NCBI RefSeq assembly: GCF_010692745.1
Contig: NZ_JAAHTB010000006.1
Coordinates: forward strand, 1 to 64,000
Length of the DNA: 64,000 nt
Direction of reading: 5' to 3'
From: Methylobacterium sp. BTF04
Lineage (GTDB): Bacteria; Pseudomonadota; Alphaproteobacteria; Rhizobiales; Beijerinckiaceae
Position numbers and translations under genes: made by a program. Shown one piece after another: positions 9,202-18,598 of this stretch; the stretch's first letter is position 1, and each line of letters begins with the position of its first letter. Below the pieces are notes generated by a model, which saw only the letters and a list, made by a program, of their open reading frames with translations, was not told the origin of the DNA and ran no database searches.

Positions 9202-9569
9202 TAGCGGAAGCGTCCTTGCTCGGCTTTGTTGGTGAATTGCAGTGCGGCGAGCATGCCCTTGAGCGGCCGCACCAACAGGAGGCTCAAGCCGATGGAGAGT
9301 GTGCCGGCCACGAGCGCATGAACCCACATCGGCGGCTCGTAGGTGACTTCGATCCACAGAGCGAGACCGACGACGACGATGCCGACGATCGACATCACGA
9401 AGAAGGCCGGGCCATCACCGGAATTGAACTTCTCATAGTCGAGCCCGCAGACCTCGCAGGATGGCTTGAAGGTCAGGAAGCCGTCGAACAGGTGACCCTC
9501 GCCGCAGCGGGGACAGCGGCCGCGAAGGCCGGTGGAGATGGGCGGGGGAACCGGCCGCTTGACGTCCAA
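9201..9569 (-). CDS. DUF983 family membrane protein
   Basis: This is a 122-residue protein. The best start is a TTG at 9569 (LDVKRPVPPP follows), eight bases after GAGGAG; no ATG or GTG lies nearby. The N-terminus holds a zinc-ribbon-like set, CPRCGEGHLFDGF then CEVCGLDYEKF. Two membrane helices follow (about 62-82 and 88-108). DUF983 genes sit between ctaE and surf1 in many alphaproteobacteria, and an oxidase-assembly role is inferred from that context. The two CxxC pairs could bind a metal, which is untested. Confidence 0.8.
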   Translation of the reverse strand: MDVKRPVPPPISTGLRGRCPRCGEGHLFDGFLTFKPSCEVCGLDYEKFNSGDGPAFFVMSIVGIVVVGLALWIEVTYEPPMWVHALVAGTLSIGLSLLLVRPLKGMLAALQFTNKAEQGRFR

Positions 9570-9697
9570 GATCGTGACTCCTCGAGCCGGGCGAGGGCGC
9601 CGGCTCTTGTCATATGGGAACGCGTTCTGGTGAAGGTACGAAAAAGGGCGGCTCGCGCCGCCCTTTTCATGGCTGTCATACCGTGCCGCGCTGCGGC

Positions 9698-10555
9698 TCA
9701 GTGAGCCGCGTGACCGATGCCCGAGCCCCAGACGTAGATCGAGGCGAACAAGAACAGCCACACCACGTCGACGAAGTGCCAGTACCAGGCGGCGAATTCG
9801 AAGCCGAGATGCTGCTTCACCGTGAACTGGCCGAGATAGGCGCGGTACAGGCAGATCGCGAGGAAGATCGTCCCGATGATGACGTGCGCGCCGTGAAAGC
9901 CCGTCGCCATGAAGAAGGTCGACGAGTAGATGCTGCCGGCAAAACCGAAATGCGCGTGGGCGTATTCGTAGGCCTGGCAGGCGGTGAAAAGCACGCCGAG
10001 GATGATGGTCAGCCACAGACCGTACTTGAGGCCCTTGCGGTCGTCGTTCAGCAGGGCGTGGTGCGCCCAGGTGATCGTGGTGCCGGAGGTCAGCAGGATC
10101 AGGGTGTTGAGGAGCGGCAGATGCCAGGGATCGAACGCCTCGATACCCTTGGGCGGCCAAGTGCCGCCGGTGAAGTCGACACGCGTCGCCTGGATCGGAT
10201 CGGCGGTGTAGAGCGCCGCCTCGAAATAGGCCCAGAACCAGGCCGCAAAGAACATCACCTCCGAGGCGATGAACATGATCATGCCGTAGCGGTGGTGAAG
10301 CTGGACCACGCGGGTGTGGTCGCCGGCATTGGCCTCGTGGACCACGTCACGCCACCAGGAGAACATCACGTAGAGCACGCCGAGGCTGCCGGCACCGAAC
10401 ACGTAAGGGCCGATCGCCAGAGTGCCGACGGTGAGGGCCTTCATCCAGAAGACGGCGCCGAAGGCCATCAGGAAGCCGGAGAAGGCGCCCATCAGCGGCC
10501 ACGGGCTGGGGGCGAGAATATGGAAATCGTGATTCTTGGCGTGGGCCTCGGCCAT
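9698..10555 (-). CDS. ctaE: Cytochrome c oxidase subunit III
   Basis: This 285-residue membrane protein with seven helices starts at [20 protein letters not shown], preceded by AGGAGA. Family signatures include [35 protein letters not shown], and the end [19 protein letters not shown]. It is a core subunit of aa3-type oxidase, stabilising proton uptake by subunit I. It lies downstream of ctaG in the cta operon, after a gap of about 157 bases. Confidence 0.96.
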   Translation of the reverse strand: MAEAHAKNHDFHILAPSPWPLMGAFSGFLMAFGAVFWMKALTVGTLAIGPYVFGAGSLGVLYVMFSWWRDVVHEANAGDHTRVVQLHHRYGMIMFIASEVMFFAAWFWAYFEAALYTADPIQATRVDFTGGTWPPKGIEAFDPWHLPLLNTLILLTSGTTITWAHHALLNDDRKGLKYGLWLTIILGVLFTACQAYEYAHAHFGFAGSIYSSTFFMATGFHGAHVIIGTIFLAICLYRAYLGQFTVKQHLGFEFAAWYWHFVDVVWLFLFASIYVWGSGIGHAAH

Positions 10556-10712
10556 CTGATTGTCTCTCCTAACCCAGGCGTTCCGTGGCCGTGGCGGGCC
10601 TCGGATGCTCGTTAACGCTCTGTAGACCGGATGCCGCCCGATCCTCACCCCCGATCCCATACCGGGCAGGGTGATCTCTTGTCACGCTTGGCGCGTCAAA
10701 AAACTGAACGCG

Positions 10713-11315
10713 TCAAAAATTCGACTTCTTGTCCGTGCCGCCCGTTGTCGCAAGCGCTGCCGTGGGCTGGCCGTTCTTCGACGCGAAGTAGGTGTAGGAC
10801 AACGTCATTTCGGTGAGATGGGCGGTGTTCGAATCCTGGCGTACCGCCGGATCGATATAGAACACCACCGGGAAATCCATGGTCTCGCCCGGCTTCAGCG
10901 TCTGCTCGTTGAAGCAGAAACATTCGATCTTGACGAAGAAGCCGCCCATCAGGCTCGGCTGGACGTTGAAGGTCGCGATGCCGGTCGAAGGGGTGGTGCC
11001 GGTGTTCTTGACCCGGAAGAACACCGTCTTGGTCTCACCGAGATGCGCGACGACCTGAGGCGACTCCGCCTGGAAGCGCCACGGCAGCGACGACGACACG
11101 TTGGTGTCGAAGCGGACGATCATGCTGTCGTCGAGGGCGATCGCCTTCGGTGCGGCGCCGGTACGTGGCGTCCCGTCATAGCCGGTCGCCTTGCAGAACA
11201 TGTCGTAGAGCGGCACCGATGCGAAGGCGAGGCCGATCATCCCGAAGGCGAGACCGGCACACGCGAAGGCGGTGACAGCGAGCTTGCGGTTCGGGTTGGT
11301 GGGTCGGTCGGTCAT
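10713..11315 (-). CDS. ctaG: Cytochrome c oxidase assembly protein CtaG/Cox11
   Basis: This protein of 200 residues has one N-terminal membrane helix (about 11-33, VTAFACAGLAFGMIGLAFASV) followed by a periplasmic beta domain. Copper-binding cysteines are visible in the FCFNEQTL motif, preceded by IEC, and the family motif YDMFCKATGYDG comes just after the helix. Cox11 delivers copper to the CuB site of subunit I. It sits between coxF and ctaE, in the usual alphaproteobacterial order. Its stop codon lies inside one copy of a short direct repeat (see findings). Confidence 0.95.
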   Translation of the reverse strand: MTDRPTNPNRKLAVTAFACAGLAFGMIGLAFASVPLYDMFCKATGYDGTPRTGAAPKAIALDDSMIVRFDTNVSSSLPWRFQAESPQVVAHLGETKTVFFRVKNTGTTPSTGIATFNVQPSLMGGFFVKIECFCFNEQTLKPGETMDFPVVFYIDPAVRQDSNTAHLTEMTLSYTYFASKNGQPTAALATTGGTDKKSNF

Positions 11316-11340
11316 GACGATGTCGCCCCGTGATCCACGC

Positions 11341-11502
11341 TCAAAGCGCGCGATTGAGGACCTGGGGTCCGAGCTTGGCGATCGTCAGGACGTAGAAGAT
11401 CGTCACCAAGGTGAAGAGCACGGCGGCGATGGCGATCGAGCGCTGACGCTGGCGCTTGGCTTCCTCGGGCGTCAGGCGACGGGGCGTCGGAAAGTTTTCC
11501 AT
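11341..11502 (-). CDS. CoxF-like small membrane protein
   Basis: This 53-residue protein was found by reading between ctaB and ctaG. It starts MENFPTPRRLTPEEAKRQRQ and has one membrane helix (about 22-42, IAIAAVLFTLVTIFYVLTI). Its start codon lies five bases after the ctaB stop, and its end is 25 bases before ctaG. Position, size and the basic helix-leading segment match the small CoxF proteins of Rhizobiales cta operons. The exact role is unknown; an assembly or stability function is inferred. Confidence 0.8.
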   Translation of the reverse strand: MENFPTPRRLTPEEAKRQRQRSIAIAAVLFTLVTIFYVLTIAKLGPQVLNRAL

Positions 11503-11507
11503 GTCGC

Positions 11508-12461
11508 TCAAACCATGACCGCGCGGAACAGGCCGAGGCTCTGCTCGGCAAGCAGGGCCGCGAACAGCAGGAAGAGATAGAGGATCGAGAAGCCGAACAT
11601 CCCGAAGGCGGCCTTGCGCTCGGCCTCGCCCTCCCGGTTGCGGAAGACATGGACGCTGAAGGCCAGCATGCCGAGACCGCCGAAGAACGCGGTGACGGCG
11701 TAGAGCCATCCACCGAAGCCGAGGGCCACCGGCGCGAGCCCGATGGGGAACAGCACCAGCGAGTAATAGATGATCTGGCGCCGGGTCGATTGCGGGCCGG
11801 CGACGTTCGGCATCATCGGGATGCCGGCCTTGGCGTATTCGCCGGACTTGATCAGGGCGAGTGCCCAGAAATGCGGCGGCGTCCAGATGAAGATGATCAG
11901 GAACAGCACCAGGGACTCGATGCCGACCGAGCCCGTCACCACGGCCTGGCCGATGATCGGGGGCAGGGCGCCGGCCGCACCGCCGATGACGATGTTCTGC
12001 GGCGTCGTCCGCTTCAGCCACATCGAATAGACCACCGCGTAGAACACGATGGTGAAGGCGAGGAGCGCGGCGGCGAGCCAGTTTGAGGCAAGTCCGAGCA
12101 CCAGGACCGAGCCGACCGACAGGACGAGGCCGAAGGCCAGCGCCTCGCCCGGCTGGATGCGCCCGTCCGGGATCGGACGCTTGGCGGTGCGGGTCATCAC
12201 TGCGTCGATATCGGCGTCCCACCACATGTTGAGGCAGCCCGACGCACCGGCGCCCACTGCGATCATCAGGAGCGAGATCGTCCCGACCACCGGCTGGATG
12301 TGGACGTGAGACACCACCATGCCGACCAGGGCGGTGAAGATCACCAGCACCATCACCCGCGGCTTCAGCAAGGCGAAGAAGTCGGAGACTTCGCCGCCGA
12401 CGGCCATGGTGACCGGGTGAGGCTCGGCGCCAGCGGGGAGGCTGTTCGACAGGCTCGTCAT
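11508..12461 (-). CDS. ctaB: Protoheme IX farnesyltransferase (heme O synthase)
   Basis: This 317-residue UbiA-family membrane prenyltransferase adds a farnesyl group to heme b to give heme o, precursor of heme a. The first Asp-rich site is [19 protein letters not shown] (the family NxxxDxxxD) and the second is the DSKxxKxxG-equivalent loop [20 protein letters not shown]. There are eight or nine helices. The start chosen is [16 protein letters not shown] at 12461; the frame stays open further upstream but that part has no family similarity and crosses two strong hairpins. It is downstream of ctaD. Confidence 0.95.
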   Translation of the reverse strand: MTSLSNSLPAGAEPHPVTMAVGGEVSDFFALLKPRVMVLVIFTALVGMVVSHVHIQPVVGTISLLMIAVGAGASGCLNMWWDADIDAVMTRTAKRPIPDGRIQPGEALAFGLVLSVGSVLVLGLASNWLAAALLAFTIVFYAVVYSMWLKRTTPQNIVIGGAAGALPPIIGQAVVTGSVGIESLVLFLIIFIWTPPHFWALALIKSGEYAKAGIPMMPNVAGPQSTRRQIIYYSLVLFPIGLAPVALGFGGWLYAVTAFFGGLGMLAFSVHVFRNREGEAERKAAFGMFGFSILYLFLLFAALLAEQSLGLFRAVMV

Positions 12462-12527
12462 GGGTACCTGATGCATGTGTCTGGCAGGTCGGGCTCGGAT
12501 CGCGCCGCCGTGGCGCCGCCCTTTGCG

Positions 12528-12563
12528 GGATACCTCGGACGGTTCGATCCGGCCGAGGTATCC
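12528..12563 (-). terminator. Hairpin between ctaD and ctaB (outer)
   Basis: There is a perfect 11-bp inverted repeat, arms GGATACCTCGG (12528-12538) and CCGAGGTATCC (12553-12563), with a 14-base loop. There is no T-run after it on either strand. On the ctaD-to-ctaB transcript it follows the 12575-12594 hairpin, so the two form a tandem structure that could partly stop transcription or protect the ctaD end. Confidence 0.5.
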
Positions 12564-12574
12564 GGGAAAGAGCA

Positions 12575-12594
12575 AGGACCGCTTTCGCGGTCCT
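12575..12594 (-). terminator. Hairpin just after ctaD with GNRA-type loop
   Basis: There is an 8-bp perfect stem AGGACCGC/GCGGTCCT. Read on the minus strand the loop is GAAA, and a pyrimidine-rich stretch (TGCTCTTTCC) follows. It begins 28 bases after the ctaD stop. It resembles a rho-independent terminator or attenuator that would set ctaD above ctaB. Confidence 0.55.
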
Positions 12595-12622
12595 CGCAAT
12601 CCGAAAAGCGGTGGCTTTTCTC

Positions 12623-14335
<1,713 letters not shown>

Positions 14336-15175
14336 TTAGCGGGCCGCGGCGATCTTGGAATTGCCGTCGAGGCTGGCGAACTTCGTCTTCCCCTCGACGA
14401 GCCACTGGGCATAGGCCTCGTCGCTCACGACCTTGACGGTGATCGGCATGTAGGCGTGGCGCGCCCCGCACAGCTCGGAGCACTGGCCGTGATAGGTGCC
14501 CTCACGGTCGGCCTTGAACCAGAACTGGTTGAGGCGGCCTGGGATGGCGTCGATCTTGAAGCCGAAGGACGGCATCGCCCAGGAATGCAGCACGTCGGCA
14601 GCGGTCACCTGAATCTTGACGATCTTGTTCACCGGCACGACCATGTCGTTGTCGGTGCCGAGAAGCTTGGGCATCTTGTCTTCGTCGATGTTGGCATCGA
14701 ACGCGAAGCCGCCGCCATTCTCCACCGCCGGATACTCGTAGGACCAGTACCAGGCATGGCCGATGACCTTGACGATGACGTCGGCCTTCGGATCGGAGAG
14801 CTGCGTGCGCAGCAGGCGGAACGACGGGATCGACACGGCCACGAGGATCAGGACCGGGATGATGGTCCAGGCCACCTCGATCATCGTGTTGTGGGTCGTC
14901 TTCGACGGCGTCGGATTGGCCTTCTCGCTGAAGCGGAAGACGCAATAGAGAATGAGGCCGAGCACGAACAGCGAGATGCCGAAGGACAGCCAATGCATGC
15001 CCTGCTCGAAGTGATGGATGTCCCGGGCGTTCTCGGTGACCGGGATCTGGCGATCCATCTGCCACGGCTCGGGCTGGCCGAGGCCGGCCGCGAGGGCCGA
15101 TGACGACGAAACGAGGAAGGCGCCGAGTGCGGCAAGCCCCCATGATGACCGGTTTTTCGGCTGCGTCGTCCGCAT
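14336..15175 (-). CDS. ctaC: Cytochrome c oxidase subunit II
   Basis: This 279-residue protein starts at ATG 15175 with AGAGG upstream; the open frame extends further 5' but only as shadow sequence. A signal peptide (about 1-30, ending SSSALAAG) and two membrane helices (about 60-82 and 100-122) precede the periplasmic cupredoxin domain. The CuA site is intact: HAWYWSYEYP, DVLHSWAMPSFG, and CSELCGARHAYMPI (Cys-x3-Cys-x3-His-x2-Met). It accepts electrons from cytochrome c. It is the first gene of the cta cluster; the promoter should lie in the divergent gap with the LysR gene. Confidence 0.97.
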   Translation of the reverse strand: MRTTQPKNRSSWGLAALGAFLVSSSSALAAGLGQPEPWQMDRQIPVTENARDIHHFEQGMHWLSFGISLFVLGLILYCVFRFSEKANPTPSKTTHNTMIEVAWTIIPVLILVAVSIPSFRLLRTQLSDPKADVIVKVIGHAWYWSYEYPAVENGGGFAFDANIDEDKMPKLLGTDNDMVVPVNKIVKIQVTAADVLHSWAMPSFGFKIDAIPGRLNQFWFKADREGTYHGQCSELCGARHAYMPITVKVVSDEAYAQWLVEGKTKFASLDGNSKIAAAR

Positions 15176-15491
15176 GTGCCTCTCTGGCTCCCCATGGCGT
15201 GATCGTAAAGTACCCGCGCGTCTTGCTAAGTTCGACACGAAGCGCAAGCGCGTTTTGCGGGTTTTAGGCAATCCATCGCACAAAGCTCGCGGATTGCCGG
15301 TCGAGGTGTCAGACCACAAGGCCGTGGGGCGCGCAACCGCAACAGCGTCGCATCGGGCGCATTCTTCTGCATAGGTCTGATTCAAAGGTAGCTGCGCGGA
15401 GCACCGCGAAACGGCGTCCGCGCCGGTGGGATCGCGTCCGCGGAACCTCGGCGCAAAGCCATGGCCTGCAGCGAGGAGTGGGGATTGCAGC
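15176..15491. promoter_or_regulatory. Divergent intergenic region ctaC / LysR gene
   Basis: These 316 bases have no gene and should hold the promoters of both neighbours. The clearest signal is an inverted repeat GGCAATCC (15267-15274) / GGATTGCC (15291-15298), arms 24 bases apart centre to centre, which could be an operator. I could not fix convincing -35/-10 boxes. Confidence 0.4.
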
Positions 15492-16400
15492 GTGATCGAG
15501 CGGCTTGAATTCATCCTCGCCCTGGCGCGTGAGCGGCATTTCGGCCGCGCGGCCCAGTTCTGCAACGTGTCGCAGCAGACCCTCTCGGCCGGCGTGAAGC
15601 AACTGGAGGAGCGTCTCGGTGTCATGCTGGTCCAGCGTGGCTCGCGCTTCCAGGGCTTCACGCCGGAGGGCGAGCGGGTGCTCGACTGGGCGCGCCGGAT
15701 CGTCGGTGATGCCCGCGCCATGCGCGACGAAGTGGCGAGCCTGCGCCGGGGTCTGTCCGGCACCCTGCGCTTGGCCGCGATTCCCACCGCGACCCCCATC
15801 GTCGCCGCGCTGACCACACCATTCCGCGCCCGCCACCCGGAGGTGCGCTTCTCCGTGCAATCCACCACGTCGGGCGAGATCGGACGCCTGATCGCCGATC
15901 TCGAGATCGATGCCGGCATCACCTATCTGGAGAACGAGCCGCTCGGCCGCCTGACCGCCGTGCCGCTCTATCGCGAGCGCTACCGGTTGCTCACGGCGGT
16001 GGATGGCATCTTCGGTACGCGCGAGGCGGTGACCTGGGACGAGGTCGGGCGCATTCCCCTGTGCCTCCTCACCCCCGACATGCAGAATCGCCGGATCATC
16101 GATCGGCATCTGACCAGCGGCGGCGGTGTGTCGGCGCCTCTGCTCGAGTCGAATTCGATGATCGTGCTGCTCACCCATGTGCGAACGGCCAAATGGGCGA
16201 GCATCATGCCGGCCGTTCTGGCCGACAGTTTTCGCCTCAGCGACCGTGTCCGCGCGGTGCCGATCGTCGAGCCCGACGTCAGCCACCTCATCGGTCTGGT
16301 CGTTCCCGAACGGGAGCCGATGACACCCCTCTGCGCGGCGTTGATCGTCGAAGCGCGCAACGTGGCGCCGGCCATCGCGCACGATATCGCCACGTTGTGA
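15492..16400 (+). CDS. LysR-type transcriptional regulator, likely of the formate dehydrogenase operon
   Basis: This 302-residue protein starts from GTG at 15492 (VIERLEFILALARERHFGRA); upstream in-frame codons lack family similarity. The N-terminal winged helix (about 1-60) contains FGRAAQFCNVSQQTLSAGVK, and the LysR substrate-binding domain fills residues 85-300. It lies upstream of and co-directional with fdsG, about 155 bases away. A LysR gene beside fds genes is a known arrangement in Cupriavidus (fdsR). Control of the adjacent operon is therefore inferred; the ligand is unknown. It is divergent from ctaC, so a role there cannot be excluded. Confidence 0.85.
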   Translation: MIERLEFILALARERHFGRAAQFCNVSQQTLSAGVKQLEERLGVMLVQRGSRFQGFTPEGERVLDWARRIVGDARAMRDEVASLRRGLSGTLRLAAIPTATPIVAALTTPFRARHPEVRFSVQSTTSGEIGRLIADLEIDAGITYLENEPLGRLTAVPLYRERYRLLTAVDGIFGTREAVTWDEVGRIPLCLLTPDMQNRRIIDRHLTSGGGVSAPLLESNSMIVLLTHVRTAKWASIMPAVLADSFRLSDRVRAVPIVEPDVSHLIGLVVPEREPMTPLCAALIVEARNVAPAIAHDIATL

Positions 16401-16555
16401 ATCGCAGGCGGAAGCCGCCCGGTCACGCTAGGTTTTTGCGCCACAAAAGACGGTTTTAACAAAAAATCCTTGTTGCTCGACCGAATGTCGCGATTGATCT
16501 CGGATCGGTGATATACCACCTTATAACAAGAACAAGATAAGTCCGGGTAGGAACA
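16401..16555 (+). promoter_or_regulatory. fds operon upstream region
   Basis: This AT-rich stretch in a GC-rich genome lies ahead of fdsG. It holds CTTGTT at 16469-16474, AACAAG repeated at 16526-16531 and 16531-16536, and a dyad TATA-N6-TATA at 16512-16525. These are plausible LysR-type binding sites and promoter elements, but no single -35/-10 pair stands out. Confidence 0.4.
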
Positions 16556-17029
16556 ATGCTGCCGAACGAGCCCTGGAGTGAGCCCCGCGCCGCCGGGATC
16601 ATCGCCGACCATCTCCATCTGGAAGGCGCGACCCTTCCGATCCTGCACGCCTTGCAGGAGACCTTCGGTTACGTCGACGAGGGCGCGGTTCCGCTGATCG
16701 CGGATGCGCTCAATCTCTCGCGCGCCGAGATCCACGGCTGCATCACCTTCTATCATGACTTTCGCCGGGCTCCTTCGGGCAAGCACCAGGTCAAGTTGTG
16801 CCGGGCAGAGGCCTGCCAGGCGATGGGGTCCGACGCGCTCCACGCGCAGATCCTCTCCCGCCTCGGGATCGATTGGCACGGCACGACCTCGGACGGGCAG
16901 GTCACCGTCGAGCCGGTCTATTGCCTCGGCCTCTGTGCCAACGGCCCCGGTGCCTTGATCGACGACGAACCCCTGGCCCGCCTCACCGCGGATTCCCTGG
17001 AATCGGCCCTCAGCGAGGTAAAGTCGTGA
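16556..17029 (+). CDS. fdsG: NAD-dependent formate dehydrogenase, gamma subunit (NuoE-like)
   Basis: This 157-residue thioredoxin-fold [2Fe-2S] protein, like the 24-kDa subunit of complex I, passes electrons within the soluble formate dehydrogenase. The four cluster cysteines lie in CRAEACQAMG and CLGLCANGP. The N-terminal helical part (ETFGYVDEGAVPLIADAL) matches the family. Its TGA overlaps the GTG start of fdsB (GTGA), showing translational coupling. It is the first gene of the operon. Confidence 0.94.
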   Translation: MLPNEPWSEPRAAGIIADHLHLEGATLPILHALQETFGYVDEGAVPLIADALNLSRAEIHGCITFYHDFRRAPSGKHQVKLCRAEACQAMGSDALHAQILSRLGIDWHGTTSDGQVTVEPVYCLGLCANGPGALIDDEPLARLTADSLESALSEVKS

Positions 17030-18585
17030 GCATCACCCTTTACGTCCCCCGCGATGCCGTCGCGCTCGGCCTCGGTGCCAACCGCGTTGCCCGTGCGCTC
17101 TTCGCCGGCGCCGAACGGCGCGGCCTCGACGTCACCATCGTCCGCACCGGTTCGCGCGGGATGCTGTGGCTGGAGCCGATGGTCGAGGTCGCGACCCCGG
17201 AGGGCCGGATCGCCTACGGGCCCGTCACCCTGTCCGATGTCGACGGCCTGCTCGATGCCGGGTTGGCCACCGGCGGCGAGCATGCCCTTCGCCTCGGCGA
17301 CCCCGAGAAGATGCCCTATCTCGCCCGGCAGCATCGCCTGACCTTCCAGCGCTGCGGCGTGGTCGATCCGGTCTCGGTGGAGGATTACCGGGCGCATGGC
17401 GGCTATAACGGTCTCGAAGCTGCACTGAAGCTCGATGCCGCCGGCATCGTCGGTCAGGTTCGTGATTCCGGCCTGCGCGGCCGCGGCGGTGCAGGCTTCC
17501 CGGCCGGCATCAAGTGGAACACGGTGATGCTCGCTTCGTCCGAGCAGAAATACGTGGTCTGCAATGCGGACGAAGGCGATTCCGGCACCTTCGCCGACCG
17601 CATGATGATGGAGGGCGACCCCTTCAACCTCATCGAGGGCATGACCATCGCGTCCATCGCGACGGGTGCCACCCGGGGCTACATCTATCTGCGCTCCGAA
17701 TACCCACAGGCATTCGCCACCCTGAAAGAGGCGATCGCCAATGCCGGCAAGGGCGGTTTCCTCGGCGATAACATCATGGGCTCGGGCAAGGCGTTCCATC
17801 TCGAGGTCCGTCTCGGTGCCGGCGCCTATATCTGCGGCGAGGAGACCTCGCTGTTGGAGAGCCTGGAAGGCCGCCGGGGAATCGTCCGGGCCAAGCCGCC
17901 GATCCCGGCGCTCAAGGGCTTCCTCGGCCAGCCGACCCTGGTCAACAACGTGATGACCTTCACGGCCGTGCCCTACATCCTGGAGCACGGCGCCAAGGCC
18001 TATGCCGATTACGGCATGGGCCGCTCGCTCGGCACCCTGGCGATCCAGCTCGCCGGCAACATCAAGCATGGCGGCCTGATCGAGTACGCCTTCGGCATTA
18101 CGTTGCGCGAAATCATCGAGGATTTCGGTGGCGGCACGCAGAGTGGCCGGCCGATCCGCGCGGTCCAGGTGGGTGGCCCGCTCGGCGCCTACTTCCCCGA
18201 CCATCTCCTCGATACGCCCCTCGATTACGAGGCGATGGCGGCCAAGAAGGGCCTCGTCGGTCATGGCGGCATCGTGGTGTTCGACGACACCGTCGACATG
18301 GCCAAGCAGGCGCGGTTCGCCTTCGAGTTCTGCGCGGTGGAATCCTGCGGCAAGTGCACGCCGTGCCGGATCGGTGCGACGCGCGGCGTCGAGACCATGG
18401 ACAAGGTCATTGCCGGTATCCGGCCGACCGAAAATCTGGCCATCGTGGCCGACCTTTGCGACGTCATGACCGATGGGTCGCTTTGCGCCATGGGCGGGCT
18501 CACGCCGATGCCCGTGATGAGCGCGATCACCCATTTCCCCGAGGATTTCCAGCAGCGCGGACCGATGTCCGTTGCTGCCGAATAA
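17026..18585 (+). CDS. fdsB: NAD-dependent formate dehydrogenase, beta subunit (NuoF-like diaphorase)
   Basis: This 519-residue FMN- and NADH-binding subunit starts at GTG overlapping fdsG. A short N-terminal thioredoxin-like domain (about 1-110) precedes the NuoF core: GLRGRGGAGFPAGIKW (FMN/NAD), ICGEETSLLESLEGRRG, and the [4Fe-4S] motif ESCGKCTPCRIGATR near the C-terminus. It transfers electrons from the iron-sulfur chain to NAD+. The fdsA start follows 13 bases after the stop with AAGGAG between them. Confidence 0.95.
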   Translation: MSITLYVPRDAVALGLGANRVARALFAGAERRGLDVTIVRTGSRGMLWLEPMVEVATPEGRIAYGPVTLSDVDGLLDAGLATGGEHALRLGDPEKMPYLARQHRLTFQRCGVVDPVSVEDYRAHGGYNGLEAALKLDAAGIVGQVRDSGLRGRGGAGFPAGIKWNTVMLASSEQKYVVCNADEGDSGTFADRMMMEGDPFNLIEGMTIASIATGATRGYIYLRSEYPQAFATLKEAIANAGKGGFLGDNIMGSGKAFHLEVRLGAGAYICGEETSLLESLEGRRGIVRAKPPIPALKGFLGQPTLVNNVMTFTAVPYILEHGAKAYADYGMGRSLGTLAIQLAGNIKHGGLIEYAFGITLREIIEDFGGGTQSGRPIRAVQVGGPLGAYFPDHLLDTPLDYEAMAAKKGLVGHGGIVVFDDTVDMAKQARFAFEFCAVESCGKCTPCRIGATRGVETMDKVIAGIRPTENLAIVADLCDVMTDGSLCAMGGLTPMPVMSAITHFPEDFQQRGPMSVAAE

Positions 18586-18598
18586 GGAGCCGCGACCC

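Noticed and set aside
10826..10840. TTCGAATCC, similar to a tRNA T-loop
   Set aside because: It lies inside the well-supported ctaG gene and no cloverleaf can be built around it. No other tRNA-like segment was seen.
15176..15922. Upstream extension of ctaC to over 500 codons
   Set aside because: The extension runs antisense through the LysR gene; the signal peptide and ribosome site fix the ctaC start at 15175.
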